This document shows, one piece after another, positions 55,415-64,000 of a DNA stretch of 64,000 nt. The stretch is taken from the NCBI GenBank assembly GCA_027923505.1, contig BROI01000033.1, forward strand, positions 1-64,000, given 5' to 3'. Below the pieces are notes generated by a model. The model was not told where the DNA came from, made no database searches, and saw only the letters and a program-made list of their open reading frames with translations. Both the position numbers and the translations under genes were made by a program. The DNA is from Mayamaea pseudoterrestris. Taxonomy: Eukaryota > Bacillariophyta > Bacillariophyceae > Sellaphorales > Sellaphoraceae. Each line of letters starts with the position of its first letter. Positions within the stretch are counted from its first letter, which is position 1.

Positions 55415-56794
55415 TTATTCGTTGTCTTGCTCTGCCTTCCAGCGCAAGTAAGATGCGATGCAGTCATCCAAGAGCTCGCCATCCAAAAATGCTTGTGCAT
55501 TTGTTGTTTCCCAACTTGTTCGCTGATCCTTGACCATTTTGTATGGATGCAGAACATAGTTACGAATTTGATTGCCCCATGAAGCTTCCACCAAGTCGCC
55601 TCGAATCTCTTGAATCTTTTGAACACGCTGCTCCTGCGCAATCGCCAAAAGTTGCAATTTTAAGCGTTTCAATGCAATCTCCTTGTTCAATGGTTGACTT
55701 CGTTCCTGCGTACACTTGACTTGCAGACCGCTCGGCAAGTGCTTGATGCGAACCGCCGAGCTCACCTTGTTGACATTTTGGCCTCCCTTGCCACCAGCGC
55801 GCATGGCGGTAATCTCCAAGTCAGAGTCTGGAATCTCAATATCCTTTAAGTCAAGCTCATTCATGACATCAGGAGCAACATCCACACCAGCAAAGGTTGT
55901 TTGCCGCTTGCTATTGGCGTTGAAAGGACTTAGCCGCACCAAGCGATGCGCTCCCTTTTCACCCTGCAGCATGCCGTAGGCATTGGTACCCGTAATGAGC
56001 AGCTCCACACTCTTGTATCCGACAACGTCTCCATCCTGCGTGTCTTCCACCGTGACGGAGAACCCCATGTTTGCTGCCGCTCGTTCATACATGCGGTACA
56101 GCATGCTGACAAAGTCATTGGCTTCCGTGCCACCGGCGCCTGCCGTAATGACGAGCCGCGCCGGCGCCTGATCATACGGACCTGAAAGCAATAGCTCCAG
56201 AGCGTAGCGCTCAGAGTCTTTGAGCAATTGTGTTGCAGTGGTGGACAGTTCAGAAAGCAGTAAACTCCGCTCGTCATTTGTTGTGATGGTTTCATCCTGA
56301 ATCATTTCCAGCGCAACGAGACAATCGTCCTTCCATTTGTCCCATTGTTGTAGTTGTGACAGTTTTCTTGTATATGCAGCAATATCCTGATTCACCTTTG
56401 TGACTCGATCACTGTTTGAATTGTAAAAGTCTGGATCTGATTGTTCCTGCTCAAGTGACGCAATTTGAGCCGCGATTGCGGAAGCATCCAAAGGTAGGGA
56501 TTGCAGGTTCTTGGAGTAGAGTGCAATGGCTTGATCAACTATTCTTTTTGTGTCGAGTAGCTCCTGATCAAATGATATTTCAGGTATTGAATTCTTTGCG
56601 CTGCTATTGGATGCAAATAGACGTGTATTTTGAAATAGAAAAGAAGTTACCGCATTCGATGCAGATGATTGTCGATACCGGCGTTGATCAAAGGCCGCAT
56701 TGCCGTGAACGACAAACGAAGTTACACATTGTATCCTTCGTCTACAAAAATATAGCACAGCCAACTTCATGGTTGTGACAATAGAGCGCATCAT
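55415..56794 (-). CDS. prfB: Peptide chain release factor 2, organellar
   Basis: 459 residues from ATG at 56794 in one exon. The first ~65 residues are a targeting leader: MKLAVLYF is hydrophobic and is followed by basic, Ser/Ala-rich sequence (RRYRQSSASNAV ... RLFASNSS). Then come the RF helical domain, GAGGTEANDF, the codon-recognition tripeptide SPF at 289-291 (in RLVRLSPFNANSKRQ) and the catalytic GGQ at 337-339 (MRAGGKGGQNVNKVSS). SPF rather than a PxT motif marks the RF2 class, which reads UAA and UGA and releases the peptide by hydrolysis. The leader favours plastid or mitochondrion; plastid is more likely because algal plastids use UGA stops. No programmed frameshift is seen, unlike bacterial prfB. 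It ends 129 bp from the convergent rhodanese gene. Confidence 0.92.
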   Translation of the reverse strand: MMRSIVTTMKLAVLYFCRRRIQCVTSFVVHGNAAFDQRRYRQSSASNAVTSFLFQNTRLFASNSSAKNSIPEISFDQELLDTKRIVDQAIALYSKNLQSLPLDASAIAAQIASLEQEQSDPDFYNSNSDRVTKVNQDIAAYTRKLSQLQQWDKWKDDCLVALEMIQDETITTNDERSLLLSELSTTATQLLKDSERYALELLLSGPYDQAPARLVITAGAGGTEANDFVSMLYRMYERAAANMGFSVTVEDTQDGDVVGYKSVELLITGTNAYGMLQGEKGAHRLVRLSPFNANSKRQTTFAGVDVAPDVMNELDLKDIEIPDSDLEITAMRAGGKGGQNVNKVSSAVRIKHLPSGLQVKCTQERSQPLNKEIALKRLKLQLLAIAQEQRVQKIQEIRGDLVEASWGNQIRNYVLHPYKMVKDQRTSWETTNAQAFLDGELLDDCIASYLRWKAEQDNE

Positions 56795-57131
56795 ACATAT
56801 GTAACGGCGTTTCTTGATCGGGTTTTGCTTTCAAGGAAAAAGTTGATGGTCGTCGAAGTGAAAACCGCTACGACACATTGTTATGCCTCGCGCATTATTT
56901 TTCGCAAGCCTACCGAGCGGTAGCAGTTGACTAGTCCAATGGATCATGGCACTTGAATGTCCTACCAACCTGTTACCTAAACAATCTCTGCGCTCAAACG
57001 GGTGGCAAGCTGCGTGACTAACCTGGTTTTGCTACAAGGCTTTTATTCAGCACTTTACTCCAAATTAGCAACTTACTGTTGTTTTAGGGCTAGGAGTATT
57101 GAATATGTCGGACACTTACTTTTACCATTCA
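56795..57131. other. Intergenic region, no gene seen
   Basis: 337 bp between two minus-strand genes. It should contain the RF2 promoter. No repeats or RNA genes are recognised. Confidence 0.55.
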
Positions 57132-57989
57132 TCAACAACCACCGCAACCTCCACCGCCGCCTCCGCATCCACCCCCTCCTCCACCACTGCTACCACCGCC
57201 GCCGCCACAGTTTCCTCCACCTCCACCGCTGCAACTGTGATGACCGCCACCACCGCCACTACTTGCCCAGCTGGATGTATGACAGTGCGTTGTAATGCCA
57301 CAATGAACTGGCACAAGAGAGTCGCCGCTATCGAGGTATGGAAACATGTTCGTCGAGGAAGAACGTGTCGTCGAAAAAGTCGTCTTCTTACGTGGCGGAG
57401 AAGAGACTGGAGGACGAGTCGTCATGGGACGATTGGCCTTGGGCGAGCTTGGAGTCTTGAGAATGGGCTTTGGCATTGGCACCTTGCCCGATGCAACCAC
57501 TTTTGAACCACCTTCCACCTTGACATTCGTTGCGTTCCCCAGTTCGCGAGCGTCGCAAGCCAACGCAGTGTAGCAAGTCCACCAGGGCTCACTCTTGGCC
57601 GTGCCGATGGGAGCGTTGCCCGATTGAATGGCGACGCGAAGATGCTCCACCATGCGCTCCATCTCGTGTACCTTTCCCGTCAGGTAGTCATACTCCATCT
57701 TTTCCTCGCGCGTCAACTTCTTGCCGAAGCAAGTGCACTTCTTGGTCTGCATGGAAGCAAGGTTGGCGGCATGATGTTTAATGTTCATGACGAGGAGTTC
57801 CTGGAGAATGCGGCAAGCATCGACGAGGCAGTCGCTTTCTTCGTCGAGCGAGTAGTAGCCGACACCGCGGCTAGCCGATCCAAACACGTATCCATCCTTT
57901 GGTTCCTTGGCAGCGCTAAAGGCAGCGATAAAGTCGAGATCAAGTTTGTTGGCGTCCTTCAACGCATCCTGGTCGGAGAGCGACGGCAT
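57132..57989 (-). CDS. Protein with Gly/Cys-rich tail, function unknown
   Basis: 285 residues from ATG at 57989. The N-terminal half is a compact helical region (GYYSLDEESDCLVDACRIL; MEYDYLTGKVHEMERMVEHL is a likely coiled coil at about 98-120) with a CTCFGKK motif. Residues about 165-220 are Pro/Ser/Lys/Arg-rich and probably disordered. The last ~50 residues are runs of Gly broken by Cys, His and Ser (SGGGGGHHSCSGGGGG, then GGCGG units), ending in a Cys. There is no signal peptide. Gly/Cys tails of this kind occur in membrane-associated or metal-binding proteins. The repetitive tail gives a spurious long frame on the other strand. Confidence 0.78.
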   Translation of the reverse strand: MPSLSDQDALKDANKLDLDFIAAFSAAKEPKDGYVFGSASRGVGYYSLDEESDCLVDACRILQELLVMNIKHHAANLASMQTKKCTCFGKKLTREEKMEYDYLTGKVHEMERMVEHLRVAIQSGNAPIGTAKSEPWWTCYTALACDARELGNATNVKVEGGSKVVASGKVPMPKPILKTPSSPKANRPMTTRPPVSSPPRKKTTFSTTRSSSTNMFPYLDSGDSLVPVHCGITTHCHTSSWASSGGGGGHHSCSGGGGGNCGGGGGSSGGGGGGCGGGGGGCGGC

Positions 57990-58524
57990 GATGGCGGTGA
58001 GCTTGGATTCGCAAACCGAAAATTGTGATCAGTTTCTATGCAAACTCGATTTTGGTGTTGGAACATGATTGACTTCCTGCAAACTAGCAATTGCAAATAC
58101 ATTGCGGCGGCGCAAATTCTGACACCATCATTCCATTCGCAGTGTGCTGCAAGGCGCGGCAGCAAACAAGCGTGTAGAACCTCCAGACGACAAGCTTGAC
58201 GAACACTGAGGAAGCTGCACTTGGTAGAATCTTCATGATGCATGCGTGCGTGCGAGTACGTCGTATCCATCGCTCGGTTGAGAGTCAAGTTGGTGCAATT
58301 GCAACATGCGAAATTCTGACACCCATCGGCAATTCTCTCATTTTTCGTCGTCGCAACCAGGTGGGCTAGCTTTGCTTTCTCAGCAGTACTGCGTTGTAAC
58401 GCTTCGTCATTGTTGTTGAGGAACATTGAGGAAGCTCATCAGTCTGACAGCCATCTTTGTTGGGATGATCAAGCATCATGCTGCCAAAGATAACAACGTT
58501 TCACAGTACTGTATTGTCTTCTGT
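57990..58524. other. Intergenic region upstream of the Gly/Cys-rich gene, no gene seen
   Basis: About 535 bp with scattered short frames. Two related strings, GCAAATACATTGCGGCGGCGCA and GCAATTGCAACATGCGAAATTC, with CTGACACC/TTCTGACACCCATC nearby (58.12 and 58.31 kb), hint at an old local duplication. No protein is recognised. Confidence 0.4.
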
Positions 58525-58692
58525 GACGTAGTTTTCACTGGCACTCGTTTCACAATATTGCCTACTGACGTAGTTTTCACTGGAACTCGTTTCATATTAT
58601 TGCCTCATGACGTAGTTCTCACTGGCACTTGTTTCCTAATATTGCCTCATGGCGCAGTTTTCACTGGCACTCGTTTCACAGTATTGCCTCAT
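58525..58692 (+). repeat. 42-bp minisatellite, four copies
   Basis: Four tandem units of 42 bp, each beginning GACGTAGTTTTCACTGGCAC (with variants) and ending ATATTGCCTCAT or similar. A partial unit precedes it (TTTCACAGTACTGTATTGTC). Because 42 is a multiple of three, a plus-strand frame stays open through it and reads as 14-residue repeats (DVVFTGTRFTILPT). There is no evidence that it is translated. Confidence 0.92.
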
Positions 58693-58712
58693 GAGTGAGT
58701 GTACATTGATTG

Positions 58713-58900
58713 CCGTTGAATGTCAAAGTTTTTGGCACTATGATCCAGAGAGTAGCATGCGACCGTTACAAATTTTGGCCTCTAGATGAAACAAATCAAA
58801 GTTTTTGGCACTGGCATCCGTTGAAAATCAAAGTTTTTGGCACTATAGTCTAGAGTGTACAAGCGATAACCGTTGAAAATCAAAGTTATTGGCACTATGG
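58713..58900 (+). repeat. Cluster of GTTGAAAATCAAAGTTTTTGGCAC motifs
   Basis: Four copies of a ~27-bp motif, full form CCGTTGAAAATCAAAG followed by TTTTTGGCACTAT, at about 58713, 58787 (5' part altered), 58808 and 58872. The cluster ends about 95 bp before the IMPase start. The same motif occurs in reverse complement upstream of the MutS2 gene. Confidence 0.85.
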
Positions 58901-58994
58901 ATTAAGAAGTACTCTGACAGAATTTGGCACGATCGCTCGCAGCACGTCGGTACATCAGCTTTTCGCGCTCGTCATACTCGTAATCACCTTCTCA

Positions 58995-60143
58995 ATGATG
59001 GCGGTGCCTCCAGTGCGACGGATTCAAGTCCTGGCATGTCTGCTAGTGTCTAGACGTGTGAGCGGCTTTCATACATTGGTTGCAAATCCATGTTTGAGAG
59101 TCCGATTGTCGTCTTTTTCAACAATTGATTCCGTTCCATCAGTTCCATCGTCGTCATCCATTTCTGCAGCTGCATCGATCGATGATGATGATCACCCTTT
59201 CCATTCATTGGAAACGAAGCAATTGCTCGAAACAGCAGAGTCTGCAGCTAGAGCCGCGGGTGCTATCATCTCGAAGCATCTCGGTTGCTCCAACCGGCCA
59301 CCAGAATCATTGCAAGGCAGCAGCACCGACGGCAGTCAAGCGTCCATCACCACGCAGAAATACAGCATCAAGGATGTTGTCACGCAGTACGACAAGGAGG
59401 CACAAGCGGCAATCCTCGATATTATACAGTCAACATATCCCAATCATGCCTTTCTGGGGGAGGAGGATGTTGGAGCCGGCTCACAAGCCAGTGAGGAAGC
59501 GCTCGCACTGCGACTTGATCAAAGTACAAGTGGACGAGCAACGAGCAAAAACGATAACGAAAGTGGCTACTTATGGATTTGTGACCCCATTGATGGAACG
59601 GCAAACTTTGCATCTGGCTTGCCGCTCTGCGGCGTGACTCTCGCCTTGGTACACCACGGCACGCCAGTCCTTGGCGTCATTTTCGATCCGCACCGCGACG
59701 AGCTCTTTGCCGCCGTGCGTGGCCAGGGCGCCACCATGAACGGCGCACCGATTCATGTGACGGATACCATCACGGACGTGAAGGACGCCATTGTCAACGC
59801 CGGATGCCCGGCCGACGTGAACGCCTTTGCTTCAAGCATGCGCGGCATGCTGGCGCTCAATGGTTCGTGTCGGGGTTTGCGCATCATGGCTTGCTCGGCC
59901 ATGACGCTGCCGTGGATCGCCTGCGGACGATTGACGGCTCATTTTGGCTATGACCTCAGCAGCTGGGACTTGGTAGCTGGAGCGCTGATCATTCAAGAGG
60001 CTGGAGGCATGGTGACGGACTTGGACGGTTCAGCCTATACGTTAAAGACGAGGAATATGCTCTGCAGCAACGGGCATGTTCATGATAGAATCCTTGACGT
60101 TTTGAAAAGAGCAGATGCAGTGTCATTCGAACGAGCAACGTAA
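58995..60143 (+). CDS. Inositol monophosphatase family protein, probably plastid-targeted
   Basis: 382 residues from ATG at 58995. The leader has a signal-peptide core (IQVLACLLVSRRVSG) followed by F at 25 (SGFHT), the ASAFAP-like cleavage context used for diatom plastid import, and then a Ser-rich transit stretch. The mature protein carries the IMPase metal-binding motifs: GEED at 155-158, WICDPIDGTAN around 195-204 and SSWDLVAGA at 322-330. The enzyme removes phosphate from myo-inositol monophosphate or related small substrates using Mg2+; plastid forms may act on histidinol phosphate or galactose phosphate, which the sequence does not settle. A 20-residue insert (SQASEEALALRLDQSTSG...) lies between the first two motifs. 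It is intronless. Confidence 0.92.
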   Translation: MMAVPPVRRIQVLACLLVSRRVSGFHTLVANPCLRVRLSSFSTIDSVPSVPSSSSISAAASIDDDDHPFHSLETKQLLETAESAARAAGAIISKHLGCSNRPPESLQGSSTDGSQASITTQKYSIKDVVTQYDKEAQAAILDIIQSTYPNHAFLGEEDVGAGSQASEEALALRLDQSTSGRATSKNDNESGYLWICDPIDGTANFASGLPLCGVTLALVHHGTPVLGVIFDPHRDELFAAVRGQGATMNGAPIHVTDTITDVKDAIVNAGCPADVNAFASSMRGMLALNGSCRGLRIMACSAMTLPWIACGRLTAHFGYDLSSWDLVAGALIIQEAGGMVTDLDGSAYTLKTRNMLCSNGHVHDRILDVLKRADAVSFERAT

Positions 60144-60619
60144 CAGACGCGCAACGATTGTGTTTGATGCAGTGGCTGGTGTATCTGATGCCTTGCATGC
60201 AGCGAGCGTTCGTACGAAAGAGATCGCGTCAGCAGCTTGCTACTAATATCAAGCTGGTAGAAAGCCGTGCTGCATAGGCACCACTGGTGTGATCTTATAA
60301 ATTGTAGAGTTACATTATACTCATTTTTTACGCTATTAATTTTACGACTACAAGTTTCTCTTTCTGCATTGAGCGTCGGGGCTCAAAAACTTCAACACCG
60401 TTTCGCTTGTATCCAGATCGCCTCGGTCGTGTTATAATTGATGCTTTACACCTATTCGCTAAAGCAGGGGACTCCTGCAAGTAATATGTATTGTTGTTCG
60501 AACGCTCAAGTAGGGAAAAACAGAAGGAAAGCGTCATGCATTGGCAAAGGCACGCTCTTCATCATAATTTCCCCGTATCCTCCTCCATCACAACCAATCC
60601 AATCCACGCTTCGAAAATG
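60144..60619. other. Intergenic region between convergent genes, no gene seen
   Basis: 476 bp between the stops of the IMPase and elongin-B-like genes. It is AT-rich around 60.30-60.35 kb, consistent with 3' ends. Short frames on both strands show no features. Confidence 0.55.
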
Positions 60620-61141
60620 TTACGCATCATCCTCCATAGTTGCATCTGCAATCGTTGACGTCACTTCATGATGACTACCGGTAGTTGCAGCCGCCACAAC
60701 ATCCTGCGCTGCCTCCCACTCGTTCTCCGCCACTGGCAGCAGGACGTACCAAAGTGCATTGTCGTCAAGTGCCAGTGACTCGAGCGTCGCTTCATCGTCC
60801 TTCAAAACTTGCTGCTGCTCATTCAGCAGCCGCAGCGACAGCGGATCATCGGGAGGAGTCGCGGAGTGCTGCCGCATGGCGCTGCATACTGATTGCTTGA
60901 CGCTGGCGACGGAGTCTTGCAAGTCGCACAACAGGCAGTATGTTTGTTGGCGGTGCTTGACGCGCATGTAGCTGCAACAGCGATCAATATATGAATCGTG
61001 AATACATGATGTACATGTTAGTATTTTAAATTTGGAATATATTGCGTGATGGAACGCCGTGTGCGTTGTTGTCATGAAGCAGCAGCAGCAGCAACAGCGG
61101 CTTGACGCCTTATTCACTTACACTTGAGTCTTGTCTGACAT
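60620..61141 (-). CDS. Ubiquitin-fold protein, elongin-B-like
   Basis: Two exons: 61122-61141 (20 nt) and 60620-60971, with a 150-bp intron (GTAAGT...TTGCAG). The spliced frame is 372 nt, 123 aa. The start MSDKTQVYMRVKHRQQTYCL reads as the first beta hairpin of a ubiquitin fold only after splicing. It is followed by DLQDSVASVKQSVC (helix), LRLLNEQQQVLKDDEATLES and LDDNALWYVLL, then an acidic/Ala-rich tail. This order and the open tail fit elongin B (adaptor of SCF-like and VHL-box ubiquitin ligases) better than ubiquitin itself, since there is no C-terminal GG. It could also be another ubiquitin-like domain protein. The intron runs on a CAG-rich (polyglutamine-like on the other strand) stretch. 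Confidence 0.72.
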
Positions 61142-61603
61142 TTTTGTTTCCAGTGCCTTCGTATGGAACCGCAAATTAAGTCGCAGCAAGTCGATGAAAC
61201 AAGACGAAGAAGAAGATGCTGCAAGGACGGACTCGTCTTCCATGGTGGCGCTCTTAAGAGAACCGCTACGACTTTTGGCCGCTGGCACTGTGGCTCAAAC
61301 AGTAGTCCAAAAACTTTGATTTTCAACGGTCGTTTACTGTGGCTTAATAAGTAGTGGCAAAAATTTTGAAAGATATCAAAGTATTTGGCACTGTGTCTCA
61401 AACAGTAGTCCAATAACTTTGATTTTCAACGCATGTTTACTGTAGCTTAATAAGTAGTGCCAAACGTCCGTCCGGTACTAGATGTGACTCATTCGTCTCC
61501 TCGCTCGTCTCGTCGCATCATCGCGCTTTTCTTGTTCCATCTTCGCTCTCATACTGTTCCAGGATGCGCACATAATTCCTCGAACCTTCCGTTTGCTAAT
61601 AAG
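61142..61603. other. Divergent intergenic region with a repeated ~103-bp unit
   Basis: 462 bp between the elongin-B-like gene (minus) and MutS2 (plus). From about 61284 to 61470 a ~103-bp unit is present twice: GGCACTGTG, CTCAAACAGTAGTCCAA, AACTTTGATTTTCAACG, TTTACTGT and GCTTAATAAGTAGTG. Its core is the reverse complement of the motif clustered at 58713-58900. The 62-codon frame at 61131 is not credible. Confidence 0.7.
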
Positions 61604-64000
61604 ATGAGGCTGTTATACATACTGGGCCTTTCATTGGTTCCATACGGTGACTCGTTTACGCTTCCAAGAAATGCGCAGAGCCGCAAAACACATGCTTTAC
61701 TGGCCGCATCGTCTTCGCCATCCTCATTGTCACAGCACGCCACTGATGACGCGGCAAGAGCCGGAGAGGGAGGCTTTTCGGTGTTACGACAACCAGCCTC
61801 GCGCAAGAATTGGGATCCCGACGCCGACGTTTCGTTCGACGCACCATTATTGCTGACGGACGAACCGCCGATGCAGCGCGACACGGAGTGGTGGAACGCG
61901 CGCTTTGGACAACAAAACGAACACAAGAAATCAAAGAGGGAACTTGATAGTGAAAACGACAATAGACCTTCTCCGGATATACTCCCCGACGCCTCTTCTT
62001 TGGACCTTTACCAGCGCACTCTTGATACGCTCGACTTTCCACGCATTCTACAAGCACTTGAGGAGCAGTGCACAACGGTACCTGCCAAGCGCATTATTCA
62101 AAAGCAGCTGCATCAAAGGCAACCTGGTAGACTAGTTGACAACGAGAAAGTGGAGCTACGTGAAGCAGTGCCGACGCTCATGGCTGATACCGTAGACGGT
62201 AGCCGCGAGCGTTATCAGGCCGTCCGAGAACTGCAGTGGCTGCAGATTGGAAGCACACCAACAACGGATTTGTCGCGCGTTTCCTATCGCAACCATCGAA
62301 ACTACAAACAATCCGTCCTCAACTTTCCGTATGCTTCAAGCAACAGTTTTGATTTGGAACTCTTTTTCCAAGCGACGCAGCAAGGACGGGTGCTGCAAGG
62401 TGCGGAGATTCGTGCCGTGGCCGACATGATGGAGTCGCTACAGAATACAATACTTTGGGGCGAAACGCTCCAAGAGCATGTTGGCGATGAATTCATTGCT
62501 TTGCCGAAAATGACGCAGCAAATTCCTTTCAACGAAACATTGTACACGCTCCTGACGACGGCGCTGGAGCCCGACACGGACACGTTGTCGGGTAAAACGT
62601 TTCCGCTCGTGGCGCAACTATGGTCTCGGGTGCGCTCCCTGCGAGCCGACATTTTGCAAACACTGGATGACTTGCTTTCCAAACCATCCATGCGACGAAA
62701 TTTGGCGCTGGATTCTGGAGGTGCCTTGTACTCGGAGATGAGCTCGTCGGGTCGGTTGGTGATACCCGTTGATAGCAGCGCTGTCAAGAACAACATGGGA
62801 ATTGTTCATGACACTAGCCGGAGCGGCAAGACTGTCTTTGTGGAACCGACGCAGATTGTTGGTCCGACGAATGAATTGAGACAAGCCGAAAGTGAGCTTC
62901 AGCGCGAGGAAGCGCGGATATGGCGGTTGCTGACGGAACAAATAATATTGAACCAAGAATCTTTACTGGCTGGTGTCAATCGAGGCGTGGCACAGTTGGA
63001 TTTAGCGAGGGCTAGGCTACAAGTTGGAGAAATGATTCAGGGTGTCATTCCATCTGTAGAGGATGAAGGAGTCATTGTGTTGGAGAATGCCAAGCATCCA
63101 GTCTTGCTGCTGCGTCGAGTTGACAATGTTGTCGGAAGTGACGTTGATCTAGGACGTGGTGAGAATCAAGGATTGGTTCTGACAGGACCAAATAGTGGAG
63201 GAAAGACTGTCATTTTAAAGCTGCTTGGTCTTATGGCGCTCATGGCTAGATGTGGAATTCCAGTGCCTGCCGATGGAGCAAAGGAACGTGACGGTGAAGT
63301 CGTGTACATTCCCCGTGTTGACTGCTTCAAACCTGTCTTGGCGGATATTGGTGATATTCAAAGTGTCGGTGGCGACTTGTCGACATTTTCTGGACACATG
63401 CTGGTATGCCGCGAGGTTCTCGCCGAATCGCAACGTAATGCTTTGGTTTTGATGGATGAAGTAGGTTCAGGCACTGACCCAAACCAAGGTGTGGCGCTGG
63501 CACAGGCTTTGCTTGAGTCGTTATTGGAGACGGGTGCTCGTGTGGCCATCACAACCCACTTTATGCAACTGAAACAACTCGCTTCCTCAGACAACCGTTT
63601 CTCGGTTGGTGGTATGCAATTTGTCAATGGGCGACCGACATACAAGCTTATACCTGGTGTGGTGGGCGAGTCTTTTGCACTTTCCGTCGCCGAACGCCTA
63701 AAACTTCCGCAGAAAGTAATTGACCGCGCCAACATGCTGCTGGATTCTGAGACGAGGCAGATGGGTGACCTTATACGCGGCCTTGAAGATCAAAAAGTTT
63801 TGCTGGATCAGCAGTCGCTTGAATTGGAGGAGAAGCAAAAGGAAGTAGCTCGTTTAGAGCAAAAACTTGTCGAAGAAAAGATACGATTAGAAAAGAAACA
63901 ACTCATTGCTCGGAGAGAAGAGGCCAAAAAATTTGCCAAAACCCTTGAACTGAAGGAGCAAGCTTTGGAAGACTTACTTCGGAAGCTCAAGGAAGATCCA
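61604..64000 (+). CDS. mutS2: MutS2-type ATPase, probably plastid-targeted (partial, runs off the window)
   Basis: 799 residues from ATG at 61604 with no stop before the window end. The leader MRLLYILGLSLVPYGDSFTLP is a signal peptide followed by a Ser-Phe (DSF) site of the diatom plastid type. After a low-complexity linker come the MutS clamp/lever region (DFPRILQALEEQC; IVHDTSRSGKTVFVEP), Walker A GPNSGGKT at 528-535, the Walker B region LVLMDEVGSGTDP at 615-627, and the dimer-side ITTHFMQLK. A long Glu/Gln/Lys coiled coil follows (about 720-799). MutS2 lacks the mismatch-recognition domain of MutS; bacterial forms act on recombination intermediates and stalled ribosomes. The C-terminal KOW/Smr part, if present, lies beyond the window. 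Divergent from the elongin-B-like gene. Confidence 0.92.
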   Translation, partial: MRLLYILGLSLVPYGDSFTLPRNAQSRKTHALLAASSSPSSLSQHATDDAARAGEGGFSVLRQPASRKNWDPDADVSFDAPLLLTDEPPMQRDTEWWNARFGQQNEHKKSKRELDSENDNRPSPDILPDASSLDLYQRTLDTLDFPRILQALEEQCTTVPAKRIIQKQLHQRQPGRLVDNEKVELREAVPTLMADTVDGSRERYQAVRELQWLQIGSTPTTDLSRVSYRNHRNYKQSVLNFPYASSNSFDLELFFQATQQGRVLQGAEIRAVADMMESLQNTILWGETLQEHVGDEFIALPKMTQQIPFNETLYTLLTTALEPDTDTLSGKTFPLVAQLWSRVRSLRADILQTLDDLLSKPSMRRNLALDSGGALYSEMSSSGRLVIPVDSSAVKNNMGIVHDTSRSGKTVFVEPTQIVGPTNELRQAESELQREEARIWRLLTEQIILNQESLLAGVNRGVAQLDLARARLQVGEMIQGVIPSVEDEGVIVLENAKHPVLLLRRVDNVVGSDVDLGRGENQGLVLTGPNSGGKTVILKLLGLMALMARCGIPVPADGAKERDGEVVYIPRVDCFKPVLADIGDIQSVGGDLSTFSGHMLVCREVLAESQRNALVLMDEVGSGTDPNQGVALAQALLESLLETGARVAITTHFMQLKQLASSDNRFSVGGMQFVNGRPTYKLIPGVVGESFALSVAERLKLPQKVIDRANMLLDSETRQMGDLIRGLEDQKVLLDQQSLELEEKQKEVARLEQKLVEEKIRLEKKQLIARREEAKKFAKTLELKEQALEDLLRKLKEDP

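Noticed and set aside
57099-57506. 135-codon plus ORF and the 97-codon ORF at 57002
   Set aside because: Thr/Ala- and His-rich shadows of the Gly/Cys-rich tail encoded on the minus strand.
60328-60671. Small ORFs between the IMPase and elongin-B-like genes
   Set aside because: Under 80 codons, overlapping on both strands, no features; 3' UTRs of convergent genes are expected here.
61549-62956. Minus-strand ORFs opposite the MutS2 gene
   Set aside because: Antisense shadows of a well-supported plus-strand gene with Walker motifs.

Overview
The window looks like nuclear DNA of a unicellular stramenopile alga, most likely a diatom. The evidence is compact, mostly intron-poor genes with short GT-AG introns (59, 70 and 150 bp where resolved), N-terminal signal-peptide plus ASAFAP-like plastid-targeting presequences on several enzymes (IMPase, MutS2, RF2), and LTR retrotransposons of the Ty1/copia type known from diatoms (CoDi-like) and of the Ty3/gypsy type. 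The species cannot be fixed from the sequence alone.

Left half (1 to about 32.4 kb): repeat DNA with no host gene. Two satellite families alternate in blocks. Family A has a 169-bp monomer with a perfect 19-bp palindrome. Family B has a monomer of about 182 bp. The order is A-B-A-B-A-B-A-(copia)-A-B. All four A-to-B switches fall at the same point in the sequence, and two of the three B-to-A switches also match, so the A+B composite was itself duplicated. Two further tandem families follow: C (about 347 bp, carrying a 25-bp palindrome with the same ACAACTTGT core as A) and D (about 506 bp). A broken Ty1/copia element with a chromodomain-like segment (about 22.36-26.66 kb) sits in the last A block. 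An uninterrupted copy of its target site survives nearby at about 27.85 kb.

Junction (32.4-38.04 kb): a structurally complete Ty3/gypsy element with 207-bp LTRs differing at one base and a 5-bp target duplication GTATT. It lies only 165 bp upstream of the first host gene. Its reading frames are interrupted.

Right half (38.2-64 kb): dense host genes. In order they are: a TPR-DUSP-MYND-USP deubiquitinase (+); a three-domain HAD / methyltransferase-like / MDR-dehydrogenase fusion with three exons (-); a small helical protein (+); two paralogous proteins of unknown function (-); a pair of about 214-bp inverted repeats around a 1.6-kb gene-free spacer; a C2H2-finger membrane protein (+); a third, more distant member of the unknown family (+); a TSTD2/TrhO-type rhodanese protein (+); an organellar peptide chain release factor 2 (-); a Gly/Cys-rich protein (-); a plastid-type inositol monophosphatase (+); an elongin-B-like ubiquitin-fold protein with a 20-nt first exon (-); and the first 799 residues of a plastid-type MutS2 (+), cut by the window end. 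RF2, MutS2 and IMPase are probably nuclear-encoded organelle proteins. The other genes are not an obvious pathway. Intergenic DNA near IMPase and MutS2 holds a 42-bp minisatellite and copies of a shared GTTGAAAATCAAAG-type motif in opposite orientations.
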